Below the pieces are notes generated by a model. That model did not search any database, was not told the origin of the DNA, and worked only from the letters and a program-made list of their open reading frames with translations. Below are positions 25,282-35,694 of a stretch of DNA of 64,000 bases, piece by piece. A program made the position numbers and the translations under genes. The first letter of the stretch is position 1. Each line of letters starts with the position of its first letter. This DNA comes from Candidatus Contendibacter sp. (GTDB taxonomy: Bacteria > Pseudomonadota > Gammaproteobacteria > Competibacterales > Competibacteraceae), in NCBI GenBank assembly GCA_029624675.1, contig JARSSP010000007.1, positions 96,250 through 160,249 of the forward strand, written 5' to 3'.

Positions 25282-26870
25282 GGCGATTCTCCCGCCGCCG
25301 ATTCTGCTTTGTCGTTTGTGGAATAGCAGCGTAAAGGCAACATCCGGTCCATCAGTTCAATGGCGTCCAAATAAGGGGTTTCGTTATGGGGGAAACCATC
25401 CGATATCGGCAGGTTTTTTGGTTCTGGCAGCCATAATCCACCCACCTTGCTGTCCCGTTCCTCGGCGCGTGACAGACCGAAGCGATCACGCCAGCGATCC
25501 AGATGGACTCTGGTGACGCTGGCGCCCTGATGGAGAACACCGGCCAGTTCCTTGAAGCGGGTATGCGTTTCTTCCTGCTCTTGCAGGGCATGAACCAGCT
25601 TATTACGGAACCAACCCCAATATCGGTAGGGCACCGTCGCCGGCGGATTGCCGATCACGTAATACGGCCGGGCGTGCAACTGCTCTTTCTGGTCGCTGGC
25701 GGCGCGGTACAGGTCGCTGTCTCGTCGCCGTTTTAATGTAGCCAAGCCGGCGCCAGCGATGAATTCCCAGTCCATCGCTGAAATCTCGGCTGATTCGCCG
25801 TGTTTCTTATGCCGATCACGCAAATATTGTTTGGTTTCCTTGCATAAGTTCTCGGCTAACTGGTAGGCGCGATAAAACGGGTAATGCACGCGGACCAGGG
25901 CAACGCCGGCGCAGGCATGGGCTGGTTTGCTCAATAAATCGCCAGTATGTCGATGCCACGCACGGAGCAGTTCGTCTGCCAAATCCAAAGCGATACGAGC
26001 ATCGCAGACCAGGGTGATGTCGTCGCCGCCGTAGACTATCGGGCGGACTGGGAAACAGGTTTTTTTCTTCTTGTCGAGACTCAGTTCAAATCCACCCTTA
26101 TTAACGTCTGTAATCCCGGCAAGATTAGTTGCTACCCAAGCCAAAGCAGTTTCTAAAGTACGCTTTCCCGCTTTATTCACCTGATTGGATAACTCACACA
26201 GCTTTGGCAGCGAGCAGGCTCCTTCAAAACGCTCGCCCATGCTATTACCATCGAAATGAATGACCCCCAACATGCTTTGCTCGCCGCGCGAACGGCCTAG
26301 CTGATCGAACTGATTCGTCCAGACCAGATCATGGGGTAAGGGATATATTTCTTGCAAATCTTCAGCCGCTTTCTTGCCGTAATCCAGGCGAGCCTTGGCG
26401 GCGGGTCCAACCCATTTTTCATCCCTCTCATCCCATTTTATTGCTGGTTCGCCAGTAGATACGCAAGCGGCTGTGAAACCAACGCCATCAAACGCGGCTG
26501 GCGGCCAGCGCCCCGCTTTGTTGGCGCGCAACTGTCGATGCAGTGCTTTCCGCTGCTCCTTGAAATCGGCATCGCTGCCATTCCATTCTTGGTGGGCACA
26601 GGCCACGTATAAGCCAGGCGCGGTTTGATGCAAGCGGCGGCTGAGTTCGGTAGCGACTTGTTTGGCCTGATCGAGACCATTTGTCATTACCATCGCGTTG
26701 CCGCCACCAGACCATTGCCATTCAGTGCCAATTTTGCCGGCAATGCCTTTCAACCATTCATCCAGCGCCTGTTTGACGAGGTAAGAGCCACCCAGATTTT
26801 CTTGAAGGATGTTGGACCCAAAGATGTAAGGCTGAATGCCGGTGAGGTCGTAGAGAGAAAGGTAGCTCAT
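25278..26870 (-). CDS. cas10: Cas10, cyclase-competent, without HD nuclease domain
   Basis: Starting at ATG 26868-26870 (four-base overlap with the CARF gene) the protein has 530 residues. The N-terminus goes directly into MSYLSLYDLTGIQPYIFGSN, the first Palm-like domain, with no HD motif before it, so the single-strand DNase of many Cas10 proteins is missing. The second Palm domain has VYGGDD at residues 279-284, the site that turns ATP into cyclic oligoadenylates. A zinc-finger-like set of cysteines is not evident. Together with a CARF nuclease next door this points to signalling, not DNA cutting, as the main output. Confidence 0.92.
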   Translation of the reverse strand: MSYLSLYDLTGIQPYIFGSNILQENLGGSYLVKQALDEWLKGIAGKIGTEWQWSGGGNAMVMTNGLDQAKQVATELSRRLHQTAPGLYVACAHQEWNGSDADFKEQRKALHRQLRANKAGRWPPAAFDGVGFTAACVSTGEPAIKWDERDEKWVGPAAKARLDYGKKAAEDLQEIYPLPHDLVWTNQFDQLGRSRGEQSMLGVIHFDGNSMGERFEGACSLPKLCELSNQVNKAGKRTLETALAWVATNLAGITDVNKGGFELSLDKKKKTCFPVRPIVYGGDDITLVCDARIALDLADELLRAWHRHTGDLLSKPAHACAGVALVRVHYPFYRAYQLAENLCKETKQYLRDRHKKHGESAEISAMDWEFIAGAGLATLKRRRDSDLYRAASDQKEQLHARPYYVIGNPPATVPYRYWGWFRNKLVHALQEQEETHTRFKELAGVLHQGASVTRVHLDRWRDRFGLSRAEERDSKVGGLWLPEPKNLPISDGFPHNETPYLDAIELMDRMLPLRCYSTNDKAESAAGESP

Positions 26871-27973
26871 GCTTGCAGTACCCATTCCTGGATACCTTCT
26901 AGCAATGTGACTAGCCGGACTTGTTGGCCAACTTGGCAATGCTCTCTTTCACCCTTGATATGAGCTTGGCCAAACAAGCGCAGGGTATCGTAACCCGGCC
27001 AGTGCTCCGCCTGAACCGTCCGTAATACTGTCTGAGGATTCTCATGCAGGCAAACTACCGCAGCGCGAGCGTGCTCACCACCGATACGGGCGGCGCGGTT
27101 GACCACCTCGAAGAATTTTTCCTTGACATCCCGGTCTCGGCTTTTGGCGGCACAGGAGAAAACGAATACACGATAACCACGTGTGGCAACCACATCCATT
27201 TCAAAATCTGGATTTTTGTCAACCTTGACATGCTGCTCAATATTATCGAAAAGTGGCGTATCATCAATTTCTATTTGTTTGAGTTGATGAGCAAGCCATA
27301 TTTCTAACCAGTCGCCTTGGAGAAATTTGCTGTTGCAAAAATCAGGGATATTTTCCAACCCTACATTGATTTCCCCGTACACATCAGCAAAATTTTTCAC
27401 CTTGTTCGCTTTATCAACCATTTCTTTGTATTTAGCCCAACTGATCCGACAACCGGCTTGATAAATTTTCTCAGCAAGTTCGATATATTCCAACTCACAA
27501 TGATGATTACCCCGCTCATGAGGTATTTTTCCAAGATGCAGCAAACATTGTTCATCAAGACTAAGGCTTGGTAAATCCTTTTCTTCTATAATCATTCCGT
27601 CATCAAAGTACAATCTGCCATCCGATCCTAGATAGCTGGCATTTTCCGGTATTCCACCCTTCTCTTTCCAAAATGAATGGACATGAACTGCCATCAATTT
27701 GGTGCCACCGGTATAATTCAAACTGGTACTTGACCAGTCTTCTTTAATTTCTTCTAATGTTGCACGGATAGATTTTGCTTTTTGATGGTCCTTGATTTCC
27801 AATCGCGAAATTTCGCAGTTAGGTAATTTTCTATTGAGATGGTTACTGATGCGATTTGTAACCTCCTGGACATCATCCGTGTAGAGCAACCACAGACGGT
27901 CTGGTTCGAGTGCACGAATTGAAACGACGACAGGCAAAGGATTGGAACCAACTGTAGCAATCAAAGTAGTCAT
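26867..27973 (-). CDS. CARF-domain nuclease, Card1/Can2-like (DUF1887)
   Basis: The 368-residue protein has an N-terminal CARF domain, with TVGSNPLPVVVSI at 7-19 and the ligand-binding NYTGGTKLM at 86-94, a helical linker, and a C-terminal PD-(D/E)XK nuclease domain with PDFEMD at 255-260 and CAAK at 274-277. Family members are switched on by cyclic tetra-adenylate and cut single-stranded DNA and RNA. GGAGAAATTATC precedes the ATG. It is the first of the run of overlapping genes and lies 66 bp after cas6. The short DUF1887 layout with one CARF domain favours Card1/Can2 over Can1. Confidence 0.88.
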   Translation of the reverse strand: MTTLIATVGSNPLPVVVSIRALEPDRLWLLYTDDVQEVTNRISNHLNRKLPNCEISRLEIKDHQKAKSIRATLEEIKEDWSSTSLNYTGGTKLMAVHVHSFWKEKGGIPENASYLGSDGRLYFDDGMIIEEKDLPSLSLDEQCLLHLGKIPHERGNHHCELEYIELAEKIYQAGCRISWAKYKEMVDKANKVKNFADVYGEINVGLENIPDFCNSKFLQGDWLEIWLAHQLKQIEIDDTPLFDNIEQHVKVDKNPDFEMDVVATRGYRVFVFSCAAKSRDRDVKEKFFEVVNRAARIGGEHARAAVVCLHENPQTVLRTVQAEHWPGYDTLRLFGQAHIKGEREHCQVGQQVRLVTLLEGIQEWVLQA

Positions 27974-28039
27974 GATAATTTCTCCACGAATATCTCAACT
28001 TGGTCGAAAACAGACCAATTTCCAGAAGCTCTGGCTCTC

Positions 28040-28990
28040 TCATTCAATCCAATATCGCCCCAGCCCCATCACCGCGCCCTTGCCGGCGTGGGTCCACTGA
28101 CCGAGCCACAGATACGGCCAGAACGGTTCCAGCCCAGCGCCGTCGAGCTCGATTTCGCCGACCAGCCCGCCCATTTGAATCAGCGCATCCTGGCGCGAGG
28201 AATGGCGCGTCCAGTCGTGCCAGCGCAGGCGGGCGCCAGCCAGTTCGACGGCGCGTGCGGCCTGGGTCAACCCGGCGAAGTCGGTGTCCAGCGGGTCGTC
28301 GGTGTGAAAGGCGGTCAGCAGCGAAATCCGCCGCAGCAGGCTGGAAAACAGCAGGTGAAAACGGAACCGGTCCTGGGACACCAACCGTTCCTCATGAGTC
28401 AGGCGCAGCGGGGTCAGCAGGCGTAGGGTCAGCCGTTTCGGCATCGGTGGGACAGCGGGCATCACCGCCGGCAAAGGAGAGAAATCCGCGCCGGGGACGT
28501 AAATGGTCTGCCACTCGCCGCCATCAGCCTGAGCGACGCGCAGCAGTTCCAGCGTGCCACGATGCCGGCCCAGACCCGCCTGCCCGGCTTGGCTCAAGGC
28601 GTGGACCACATAGGGCAACTGGCGGTTGCCGTGGCCAAACAGGGTCACGCTCAGATTCAGGATCGTACCCGTCGCAATGCCGCGGCTCTGGTCGTCGGGA
28701 ACCAGCACGTAGGGATGGGGCGCGGCGGTGTAGCGAGTGAGCTTGCCCACGCCGGGATCGGGCGGGGTCTCGAATACATAGGGATAAATGCAGGAGCGGT
28801 ACAGCAGGCAAGCTGGGCAGGCTGGTTCGCGGGTGACGCAAACCAGCCGCTTGAGGGCACGGCCGAAGGCGCCGCGCCAGGCGGAACCGGTGTAGGCGGG
28901 TAGTCGCAAATCGGCGGCGGCGCGAAAGGTCAGGCGATAGCGGGCCAGCGGTAGGGTGGGGACGGCGAGAATTGGATTTTGATCGATCAC
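28040..28990 (-). CDS. cas6: Cas6 pre-crRNA endoribonuclease
   Basis: The start is GTG at 28988-28990. The 316-residue RAMP protein opens with ARYRLTFRAAADLRLPAYTGSAWRGAFGRAL, followed by a four-cysteine segment (CVTREPACPACLLYRSC), both standard for the Cas6 family of type III loci. The C-terminal glycine-rich loop reads HAGKGAVMGLGRYWIE. A candidate general base is one of the histidines in the C-terminal half, but the family varies here. As the first gene of the operon it would be made together with all effector and adaptation proteins; it cuts the repeat RNA to release crRNAs. Confidence 0.9.
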   Translation of the reverse strand: MIDQNPILAVPTLPLARYRLTFRAAADLRLPAYTGSAWRGAFGRALKRLVCVTREPACPACLLYRSCIYPYVFETPPDPGVGKLTRYTAAPHPYVLVPDDQSRGIATGTILNLSVTLFGHGNRQLPYVVHALSQAGQAGLGRHRGTLELLRVAQADGGEWQTIYVPGADFSPLPAVMPAVPPMPKRLTLRLLTPLRLTHEERLVSQDRFRFHLLFSSLLRRISLLTAFHTDDPLDTDFAGLTQAARAVELAGARLRWHDWTRHSSRQDALIQMGGLVGEIELDGAGLEPFWPYLWLGQWTHAGKGAVMGLGRYWIE

Positions 28991-29016
28991 GGCTTACGTT
29001 ACGATATTGGATTTAT

Positions 29017-29050
29017 TGTGACAGTGTAGTTTATGCTAAGGCACTGTCAA
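29017..29050 (-). promoter_or_regulatory. Candidate cas operon promoter with overlapping inverted repeat
   Basis: On the minus strand a perfect -35 TTGACA (plus 29045-29050) and a -10-like TACACT (plus 29023-29028) stand 16 bases apart, about 32 bases before the cas6 start. Plus-strand TGACAGTG at 29019-29026 and CACTGTCA at 29042-29049 form an 8-bp perfect inverted repeat that covers both hexamers. This is the arrangement expected for a repressor operator. Confidence 0.6.
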
Positions 29051-29189
29051 GCCGTGTGACAGGCGTTGCCTTTCGGTTCCTAGGATTTCAGGGCGGGCTT
29101 GCCTCGCCCCCACTGTCCGGCTTGTATCCATGCGGTGGCCCTCGCCGGCTTTGATAGCCCCACCTAGGGTCTTCGGCAGCGAGGGAGGC

Positions 29190-29577
29190 TGTCAGACCGG
29201 GGCGATGCGGATCGCGGCCAACGCGGCTGGCTTGGATGTGTCCGGCGCCGTGTTGGCCGGGCCGGGAATCGCCATCGATCCGAATCGGACGATGTCGAGA
29301 CCGACCGGGATCATGTTGGGCGTTCAATACGACCGGGTGGCGGAACATGGCGGATCCTGCCTATGGAGCGCGGGGTCTGACGATGCTCCTCCGCGGAGAC
29401 CAGGCCGAGCCCAAGCAAGCCGTTGCCCTCCTGGCGACACAGCTTGGATTCGAACCCGTCGCTGTTGGCCCCCTTCAGTCGGCCTGATACCTTGAGGCGC
29501 TGGCGATGTTGTGGATCGACACGGCGGTTTGCCGGGGCTTCGGAACGAACTTTGGATTCCAACTGGTGAAGCGGTGA
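29190..29577 (+). pseudogene. Decayed NAD(P)-binding F420-reductase-like oxidoreductase
   Basis: One frame gives WAFNTTGWRNMADPAYG, LTMLLRGDQAEPKQAVALLA and LGFEPVAVGPLQSA, then a TGA at 29485-29487, then in the same frame YLEALAMLWIDTAV and FGFQLVKR before a final stop at 29575-29577. This is the C-terminal half of the NADPH-dependent F420 reductase-like family, where an Arg codon (CGA) normally stands at the stop. The N-terminal Rossmann motif cannot be read in any one frame upstream. The copy is dead. Confidence 0.6.
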
Positions 29578-29596
29578 AGCGGTTGATGCAGGTTCC

Positions 29597-31180
29597 CTAC
29601 ATTCCCCACACAGTGATCGTCCGCCCTTTTACCATTTCCCGACGGGTGAAGAGCTTGTCTTCCCACGGCTTGCCCGGAGTGCGGTCGAAAATCACCAGAT
29701 GGCCTTCCCCGGCGCCGCAACGGTCGAGATAGGCCCAAGTCTGTTCCAGACCAGCGGCCAGAGTTTGATTCAAGCTCTTGTGCAGTACCTTGAGTTCGAG
29801 GACGATTTTTTGCGGGGACGGAGATGCGGGCAGCGGCCAGATCACCAGCAAATCGGTCCGCATTTTCCCCAAGCCGTATTCCCGCTCGATTCGCCCGCCG
29901 CCGTTGACGATTCGTTGCAGGAAAGCTTGCAGCAGCAGTTGCGGCCCCGCTTCCTTGTAGTCGAACCGCTCCACCCAATGCTCCGAATGTTCCTGGAAAA
30001 ACTGCTGGAAGGTGGTGAGCAGCTTGGCCATGTCCAAGCGAGCGTCGGGGGCGACGTACCAGACGGTTTCTTGCACCGTCATTTCCTCGGTGCTGGCGGT
30101 CAACTGCCGGGGAATGACCTCGCGGTAGATCGGATTGGCGATCCGAACTGGCTTGTCGGTGGCGATCAAGCCCAGGTCGCGCACGTAATCGATGTCGTCC
30201 AGCGGCACGTTGCGCGGTTCCTCCACGCCGGCCAGGAGCGGCTCGATCACCCGCCGAACCCGCTCCTCTTTCAGTTTGTCCGCCAACTGGTCCAGATGGG
30301 TTTCCCGCCGTAGGATGAGGTTTTCCTTGGCTTCGTCCACTATCCCGAGCGTGATCGGTCGTTGGCGATCCCGATTCGCTTTCATTTCGAAGCAGGTTTC
30401 GTAGCCCAGCGCATTGACCAACCAGGGTTGGCCTTGGGTCAGTTCCCATAATCGATCCAGCGCTTCCACCGTAAAGGTTTGCCCGGTTTCGTCGACGTGT
30501 CGTCGGTACAGGCTTTCCATTTCTTCACGATTGAAGTTGCCGAGCCGCAGCGATTCCGCCTTGATGTTGAAAGCCGATCCTCCCGTGATGATCGCTTTCT
30601 CCTGGTTGGAATGAATCCGGTAATTCCGCACGTCCCACACGCCGCACAGAATCACGCTTTGGGGAAAAGAACGCGGCCGTTTGGCATAACCCGCCCGTAA
30701 CTGTCGCAATACGGCGATCAGCGTATCGCCCACCAGGGCGTCGATTTCGTCGATCAGCAACACCAGCGGCAGCGGGCTGCGTTCCGCCCAAACGGTGAGC
30801 AATTCTTCCAAGGCGCGATCTTCGCCCTGCCGCTTCAGAGTATCGAGCCAGATTTGACTCGGCAGATCATCTCGCGCGAAATCCCTGGCGCCGGCGGCGA
30901 TGGCGCTCATGACCGCGCGAATGCCGCGGCGAACGTCCTCGCGGGCCGATTGACCGACCTCGACATTGGCGTAGACGCAGCGGTATTGGTCGGTGGCGTT
31001 GAGATGGCTCATCAGCGCCAGCAGACAGGTGGTTTTGCCCGTCTGTCGGGGGGCGTGCAGCACGAAATACTTCTGTTGCGCGATCAGCAGGAGAACGTCT
31101 TGCAGGTCGAGCCGTTCCAGCGGCGGCAGGCAATAGTGAATAGCCGGATTGACCGGGCCGGCCGTGTTGAAGAAGCGCAT
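29597..31180 (-). CDS. AAA ATPase with C-terminal PD-(D/E)XK-like nuclease domain
   Basis: The 527-residue protein has Walker A APRQTGKTT at residues 43-51, Walker B LVLLIDEIDAL near 138-148, and an arginine-rich sensor region (CGVWDVRNYR). The last 100 residues contain GLGKMRTDLLVIW and KIVLELKVLH, the spacing D...ExK of a restriction-like fold found at the end of many AAA_31/ExeA-like ATP-binding proteins. Such genes are common, often in many copies, in large gammaproteobacterial genomes; a role in mobile-element control is possible but unproven. It lies 66 bp after gatB on the same strand. Confidence 0.7.
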   Translation of the reverse strand: MRFFNTAGPVNPAIHYCLPPLERLDLQDVLLLIAQQKYFVLHAPRQTGKTTCLLALMSHLNATDQYRCVYANVEVGQSAREDVRRGIRAVMSAIAAGARDFARDDLPSQIWLDTLKRQGEDRALEELLTVWAERSPLPLVLLIDEIDALVGDTLIAVLRQLRAGYAKRPRSFPQSVILCGVWDVRNYRIHSNQEKAIITGGSAFNIKAESLRLGNFNREEMESLYRRHVDETGQTFTVEALDRLWELTQGQPWLVNALGYETCFEMKANRDRQRPITLGIVDEAKENLILRRETHLDQLADKLKEERVRRVIEPLLAGVEEPRNVPLDDIDYVRDLGLIATDKPVRIANPIYREVIPRQLTASTEEMTVQETVWYVAPDARLDMAKLLTTFQQFFQEHSEHWVERFDYKEAGPQLLLQAFLQRIVNGGGRIEREYGLGKMRTDLLVIWPLPASPSPQKIVLELKVLHKSLNQTLAAGLEQTWAYLDRCGAGEGHLVIFDRTPGKPWEDKLFTRREMVKGRTITVWGM

Positions 31181-31246
31181 CGCGAACCTCCCGGAATTCG
31201 CTTGAAACGGCGCGAGGTCGGGTGGTTCGCACCGTTTCGATTGGCT

Positions 31247-32683
31247 TTATTTCAACTTTTGCGCCAGTAAATCGTTGACCTGTTGCGGATTGGCCTTGCC
31301 CTTGGACAGCTTCATGACCTGGCCGACGAAGAAGCCGAACAGCTTGTCCTTGCCAGCGCGGTATTGCGCCAGTTGCTCGGGATTGGCCGCGATCACGTCA
31401 TCGATCACCTTCTCGATGGCGGATGTGTCGGTGATCTGCTTCAGGCCGCGTTTCTCGATGATCGCGTCGGCGTCGCCCTCGCCGGCCCACAGCGCCTCGA
31501 ACACTTCCTTGGCGATCTTGCCGGAGATGGTCCGGTCCTGAATCCGCCGCAGCAAGCCGGCCAGTTGCGCCGCGCCGACCGGGCTTTGGGCGATGTCGCG
31601 ATTGTCCTTATTCAAGAACGCCGAGAGATCGCCCATCACCCAGTTGGCGCACAGCTTGGGTTCGCCACCTAGCGCCGCGACGGTTTCTTCGTAATAAGCG
31701 CCCAAAGCGCGGCTGGTGGTCAGCACGCCGGCATCGTAGGTCGACAGTCCGTACTGACTCATAAAACGCTGCTTCTTGGCGTCTGGCAGTTCCGGCAAAC
31801 CGGCGCGAGCGGTGGCGATGAACTCCTCGTCGATGACCAAGGGCAACAGGTCGGGGTCGGGGAAGTAGCGGTAATCGTTGGCTTCCTCCTTGCCGCGCAT
31901 GGAGCGAGTTTCGCCCTTGTCCGGGTCGTACAGCCGGGTTTCCTGCACCACCTTGCCGCCGGATTCGATCAGGTCGATTTGTCGCTCGATCTCGAATTCG
32001 ATGGCCCGCTCGACGAAGCGGAAGGAATTGAGATTCTTGATCTCGGCGCGGGTGCCGAATTTCGGATCGCCCTTGGGCCGCACCGAGACGTTGGCGTCGC
32101 AGCGGAACGAGCCTTCCTGCATGTTGCCGTCGCAGATGCCGAGATAGACCACCATCTGGTGCAGCTTTTTCATGTACGCCACCGCCTCCCTGGCCGAACG
32201 CAAATCCGGCTCGGAGACGATTTCCAGCAGCGGCGTGCCGGCGCGGTTGAGATCGATGCCGGACAGGCCGTGAAAATCCTCGTGCAGCGACTTGCCGGCG
32301 TCTTCCTCCAGATGGGCGCGGGTGATGCCGATCACCTTGCTGGTTCCGTCGTCCAGGTCGATGGTCAACTGGCCTTTCTGAACGACGGGAAGTTCGTACT
32401 GGCTGATTTGGTAGCCCTTGGGCAGGTCGGGGTAGAAATAATTCTTGCGGGCGAACACGGAGCGCCGCGCCACTTCGGCGCCGATGGCCAGCCCGAACGT
32501 GACGGCCATACGCACCGCTTCGCGGTTCAGCACCGGCAGCACGCCCGGCAAACCGAGGTCGATGGCGCACGCCTGGGTATTTGGTTCCGCGCCGTAGGCG
32601 GTGGCGGCGCCGGAGAAAATCTTGCTCTTGGTGGCGAGTTGGGCGTGGATTTCCAGCCCGATCACAGTTTCCCATTCCATCAT
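31247..32683 (-). CDS. gatB: Aspartyl/glutamyl-tRNA(Asn/Gln) amidotransferase subunit B
   Basis: GatB activates the side chain of mischarged Glu-tRNA(Gln) or Asp-tRNA(Asn) for amidation by GatA. The 478-residue length is normal. Landmarks are [15 protein letters not shown] at the N-terminus, [34 protein letters not shown] near residue 150, [13 protein letters not shown] near 195 and the C-terminal YqeY-like domain. An ATG-ATG pair opens the gene; either may be used. It follows gatA after an 80-bp gap that holds a dispersed repeat. Confidence 0.97.
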   Translation of the reverse strand: MMEWETVIGLEIHAQLATKSKIFSGAATAYGAEPNTQACAIDLGLPGVLPVLNREAVRMAVTFGLAIGAEVARRSVFARKNYFYPDLPKGYQISQYELPVVQKGQLTIDLDDGTSKVIGITRAHLEEDAGKSLHEDFHGLSGIDLNRAGTPLLEIVSEPDLRSAREAVAYMKKLHQMVVYLGICDGNMQEGSFRCDANVSVRPKGDPKFGTRAEIKNLNSFRFVERAIEFEIERQIDLIESGGKVVQETRLYDPDKGETRSMRGKEEANDYRYFPDPDLLPLVIDEEFIATARAGLPELPDAKKQRFMSQYGLSTYDAGVLTTSRALGAYYEETVAALGGEPKLCANWVMGDLSAFLNKDNRDIAQSPVGAAQLAGLLRRIQDRTISGKIAKEVFEALWAGEGDADAIIEKRGLKQITDTSAIEKVIDDVIAANPEQLAQYRAGKDKLFGFFVGQVMKLSKGKANPQQVNDLLAQKLK

Positions 32684-32718
32684 GTCGCACTACCCTAGAA
32701 TTTTTGAAAGCGAAGCGC

Positions 32719-32757
32719 CCTCACCCCCAGCCCCTCTCCCAAAGGGGGAAGGGAGCA
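32719..32757. repeat. Dispersed GC-rich repeat between gatA and gatB
   Basis: CCCTCACCCCCAGCCCC followed by CTCTCCCAAAGGGGGAAGGGAG is the same family as the triplicated in-frame repeat at 51-178. It can fold into a CTCCC/GGGAG-type hairpin and lies in the short intercistronic gap, where it could influence the gatA/gatB mRNA ratio. Confidence 0.6.
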
Positions 32758-32762
32758 GTCCG

Positions 32763-34217
32763 TCAGGCGAACGCGGCGGGGGCGCGCCGGTGCCAGTCGG
32801 TGACCTGCTGATAGCGATGCGCCACGTTCAACAAGCGATCCTCGGCGAAATAATTGCCGATGAGTTGCAGGCCGACCGGCCGTTGGCCGACGAAGCCGAC
32901 CGGCAGCGACAAGCCCGGCAAACCGGCCAGATTGACCGCGATGGTGTAGATGTCCGACAGGTACATGGTGATCGGGTCGTCCACCTTCTCGCCCAGATTG
33001 AACGCCACGGTCGGCGAGGTCGGCCCGGCGATCACGTCCACCCGCTCGAACGCCCGCCGGAAGTCGTCGCTGATCAGCCGGCGAATTTGCTGCGCCTTCA
33101 GGTAATAGGCGTCGTAATAACCGGCCGACAGCGCGAAGGTGCCGACCAGAATGCGCCGCTTGACTTCCGCGCCGAAACCCTCGCCGCGCGAGCGAGTGTA
33201 CAGGTCCAGCAAATCCTTCGGATTCTCGCAGCGGTGGCCGTAACGCACCCCGTCAAAACGGGCCAGATTGGAGGAGCACTCCGCCGGCGCGATCACGTAA
33301 TAGGCCGGAATCGCCAACTGGCTGTTGGGCAGGCTGACTTCGATGATATTCGCGCCCAGTCTCCGATATTCGGCGATGGCGGCTTCCACCACGCGCGCGA
33401 CCTCGCCGTCCAGACCTTCGCCGAAATACTCCTTGGGCAGGCCGATTTTCAGCCCGTCCAACGGCCGGTCGAGCGCGGCGACATAATCGGGCACGGGACG
33501 ATCCACGCTGGTGGAATCGCGCGGATCGAAACCGGCCATCGCGCCCAGCAACAGTGCACAGTCTTCGGCGGTGCGCGCCATCGGCCCACCCTGATCCAGG
33601 CTGGAGGCGTAGGCGATCATGCCCCAGCGCGATACCCGACCGTAGGTCGGTTTGATGCCGGTGACGCCGCACAGCGCGGCGGGCTGGCGAATTGAACCGC
33701 CGGTGTCGGTTCCCGTCGCGCCGGGCGTCAGTCGCGCGGCCACGGCGGCGGCCGAACCGCCGGAGGAGCCGCCCGGCACCGCTTTCAGATCCCAGGGATT
33801 GCGCGCCGGGCCGTAGAAACTGGTTTCGTTGGACGAACCCATCGCAAACTCGTCCATGTTGGTCTTGCCGAGCACGACCGCGCCGGCGGCGTTCAGCTTC
33901 TCGACCACCGTGGCGTCGTAGGGCGCGATGAAGCGGTCCAATATCCGCGAGCCGCAGGAGGTGCGCACGCCGTTGGTGCAGAAGATGTCCTTGTGAGCGA
34001 TGGGTACGCCAGCTAGCGGTCCCACCGCGCCGCGCTGGCGGTGCTGGTCGGCGGCGCGAGCCTGTGTCAGCGCGGATTCGGCGGTGATGGTGATAAAAGC
34101 GTTCAGTTGCGGATTGTGGCGCGCGATGCGCTCCAGGAACGCGCGAACCAGTTCCTCGCCGCTGAATTCGCCGGCGGCGAGGCCGGCGCCGAGTTGGGCA
34201 ATCGTTTTGTCGTGCAT
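32763..34217 (-). CDS. gatA: Aspartyl/glutamyl-tRNA amidotransferase subunit A
   Basis: GatA frees ammonia from glutamine for the GatCAB reaction. The 484-residue amidase has the Ser-cisSer-Lys triad: Lys76 in [10 protein letters not shown], Ser151 in [10 protein letters not shown] and Ser175 in [12 protein letters not shown]; the spacings equal those of well-studied GatA proteins. DGVRYG near residue 325 and SAGYYDAYY near 370 are further family marks. It lies 16 bp after gatC, so the gatC-gatA-gatB order forms an operon. Confidence 0.97.
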   Translation of the reverse strand: MHDKTIAQLGAGLAAGEFSGEELVRAFLERIARHNPQLNAFITITAESALTQARAADQHRQRGAVGPLAGVPIAHKDIFCTNGVRTSCGSRILDRFIAPYDATVVEKLNAAGAVVLGKTNMDEFAMGSSNETSFYGPARNPWDLKAVPGGSSGGSAAAVAARLTPGATGTDTGGSIRQPAALCGVTGIKPTYGRVSRWGMIAYASSLDQGGPMARTAEDCALLLGAMAGFDPRDSTSVDRPVPDYVAALDRPLDGLKIGLPKEYFGEGLDGEVARVVEAAIAEYRRLGANIIEVSLPNSQLAIPAYYVIAPAECSSNLARFDGVRYGHRCENPKDLLDLYTRSRGEGFGAEVKRRILVGTFALSAGYYDAYYLKAQQIRRLISDDFRRAFERVDVIAGPTSPTVAFNLGEKVDDPITMYLSDIYTIAVNLAGLPGLSLPVGFVGQRPVGLQLIGNYFAEDRLLNVAHRYQQVTDWHRRAPAAFA

Positions 34218-34233
34218 GGTGGCTTGAAGCGGC

Positions 34234-34521
34234 TTATTCGATGACCTTGGGAACCAGATACAACCCGGCCTCGGTACGAGGCGCGATGGCTTGGAAGTGC
34301 TCGCGCTGGTTGGGTTCGCCGACTTCGTCGGCGCGCAGACGTTGCGCCATGTCCAGCGGATGGGCCATCGGGACGACGCCGGTCGTGTCCACGGCGTTCA
34401 TCTGTTCCACCAGTTCCAAGATGGCCGACAGATTGCGGGCGTAGGCCGGCGCATCTTCGTCACGGATGGCCAGTCGCGCCAAATGAGCGATTTTGGCGAC
34501 TTCAGCGGGTCCCAGAGACAT
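34234..34521 (-). CDS. gatC: Aspartyl/glutamyl-tRNA amidotransferase subunit C
   Basis: The 95-residue protein wraps around GatA and stabilises the GatAB complex. [17 protein letters not shown] at the N-terminus and [16 protein letters not shown] near residue 50 are standard GatC sequences. AGGAGAAT stands upstream of the ATG at 34519-34521. It is the first gene of the gatCAB operon and is divergent from mreB. Confidence 0.96.
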   Translation of the reverse strand: MSLGPAEVAKIAHLARLAIRDEDAPAYARNLSAILELVEQMNAVDTTGVVPMAHPLDMAQRLRADEVGEPNQREHFQAIAPRTEAGLYLVPKVIE

Positions 34522-35690
<1,169 letters not shown>

Positions 35691-35694
35691 TGCG

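Noticed and set aside
29475..30449. Minus-strand ORF of 324 residues overlapping the AAA ATPase
   Set aside because: It is out of frame with the ATPase, Arg/Gly-rich and without motifs; the ATPase frame holds Walker A and B.
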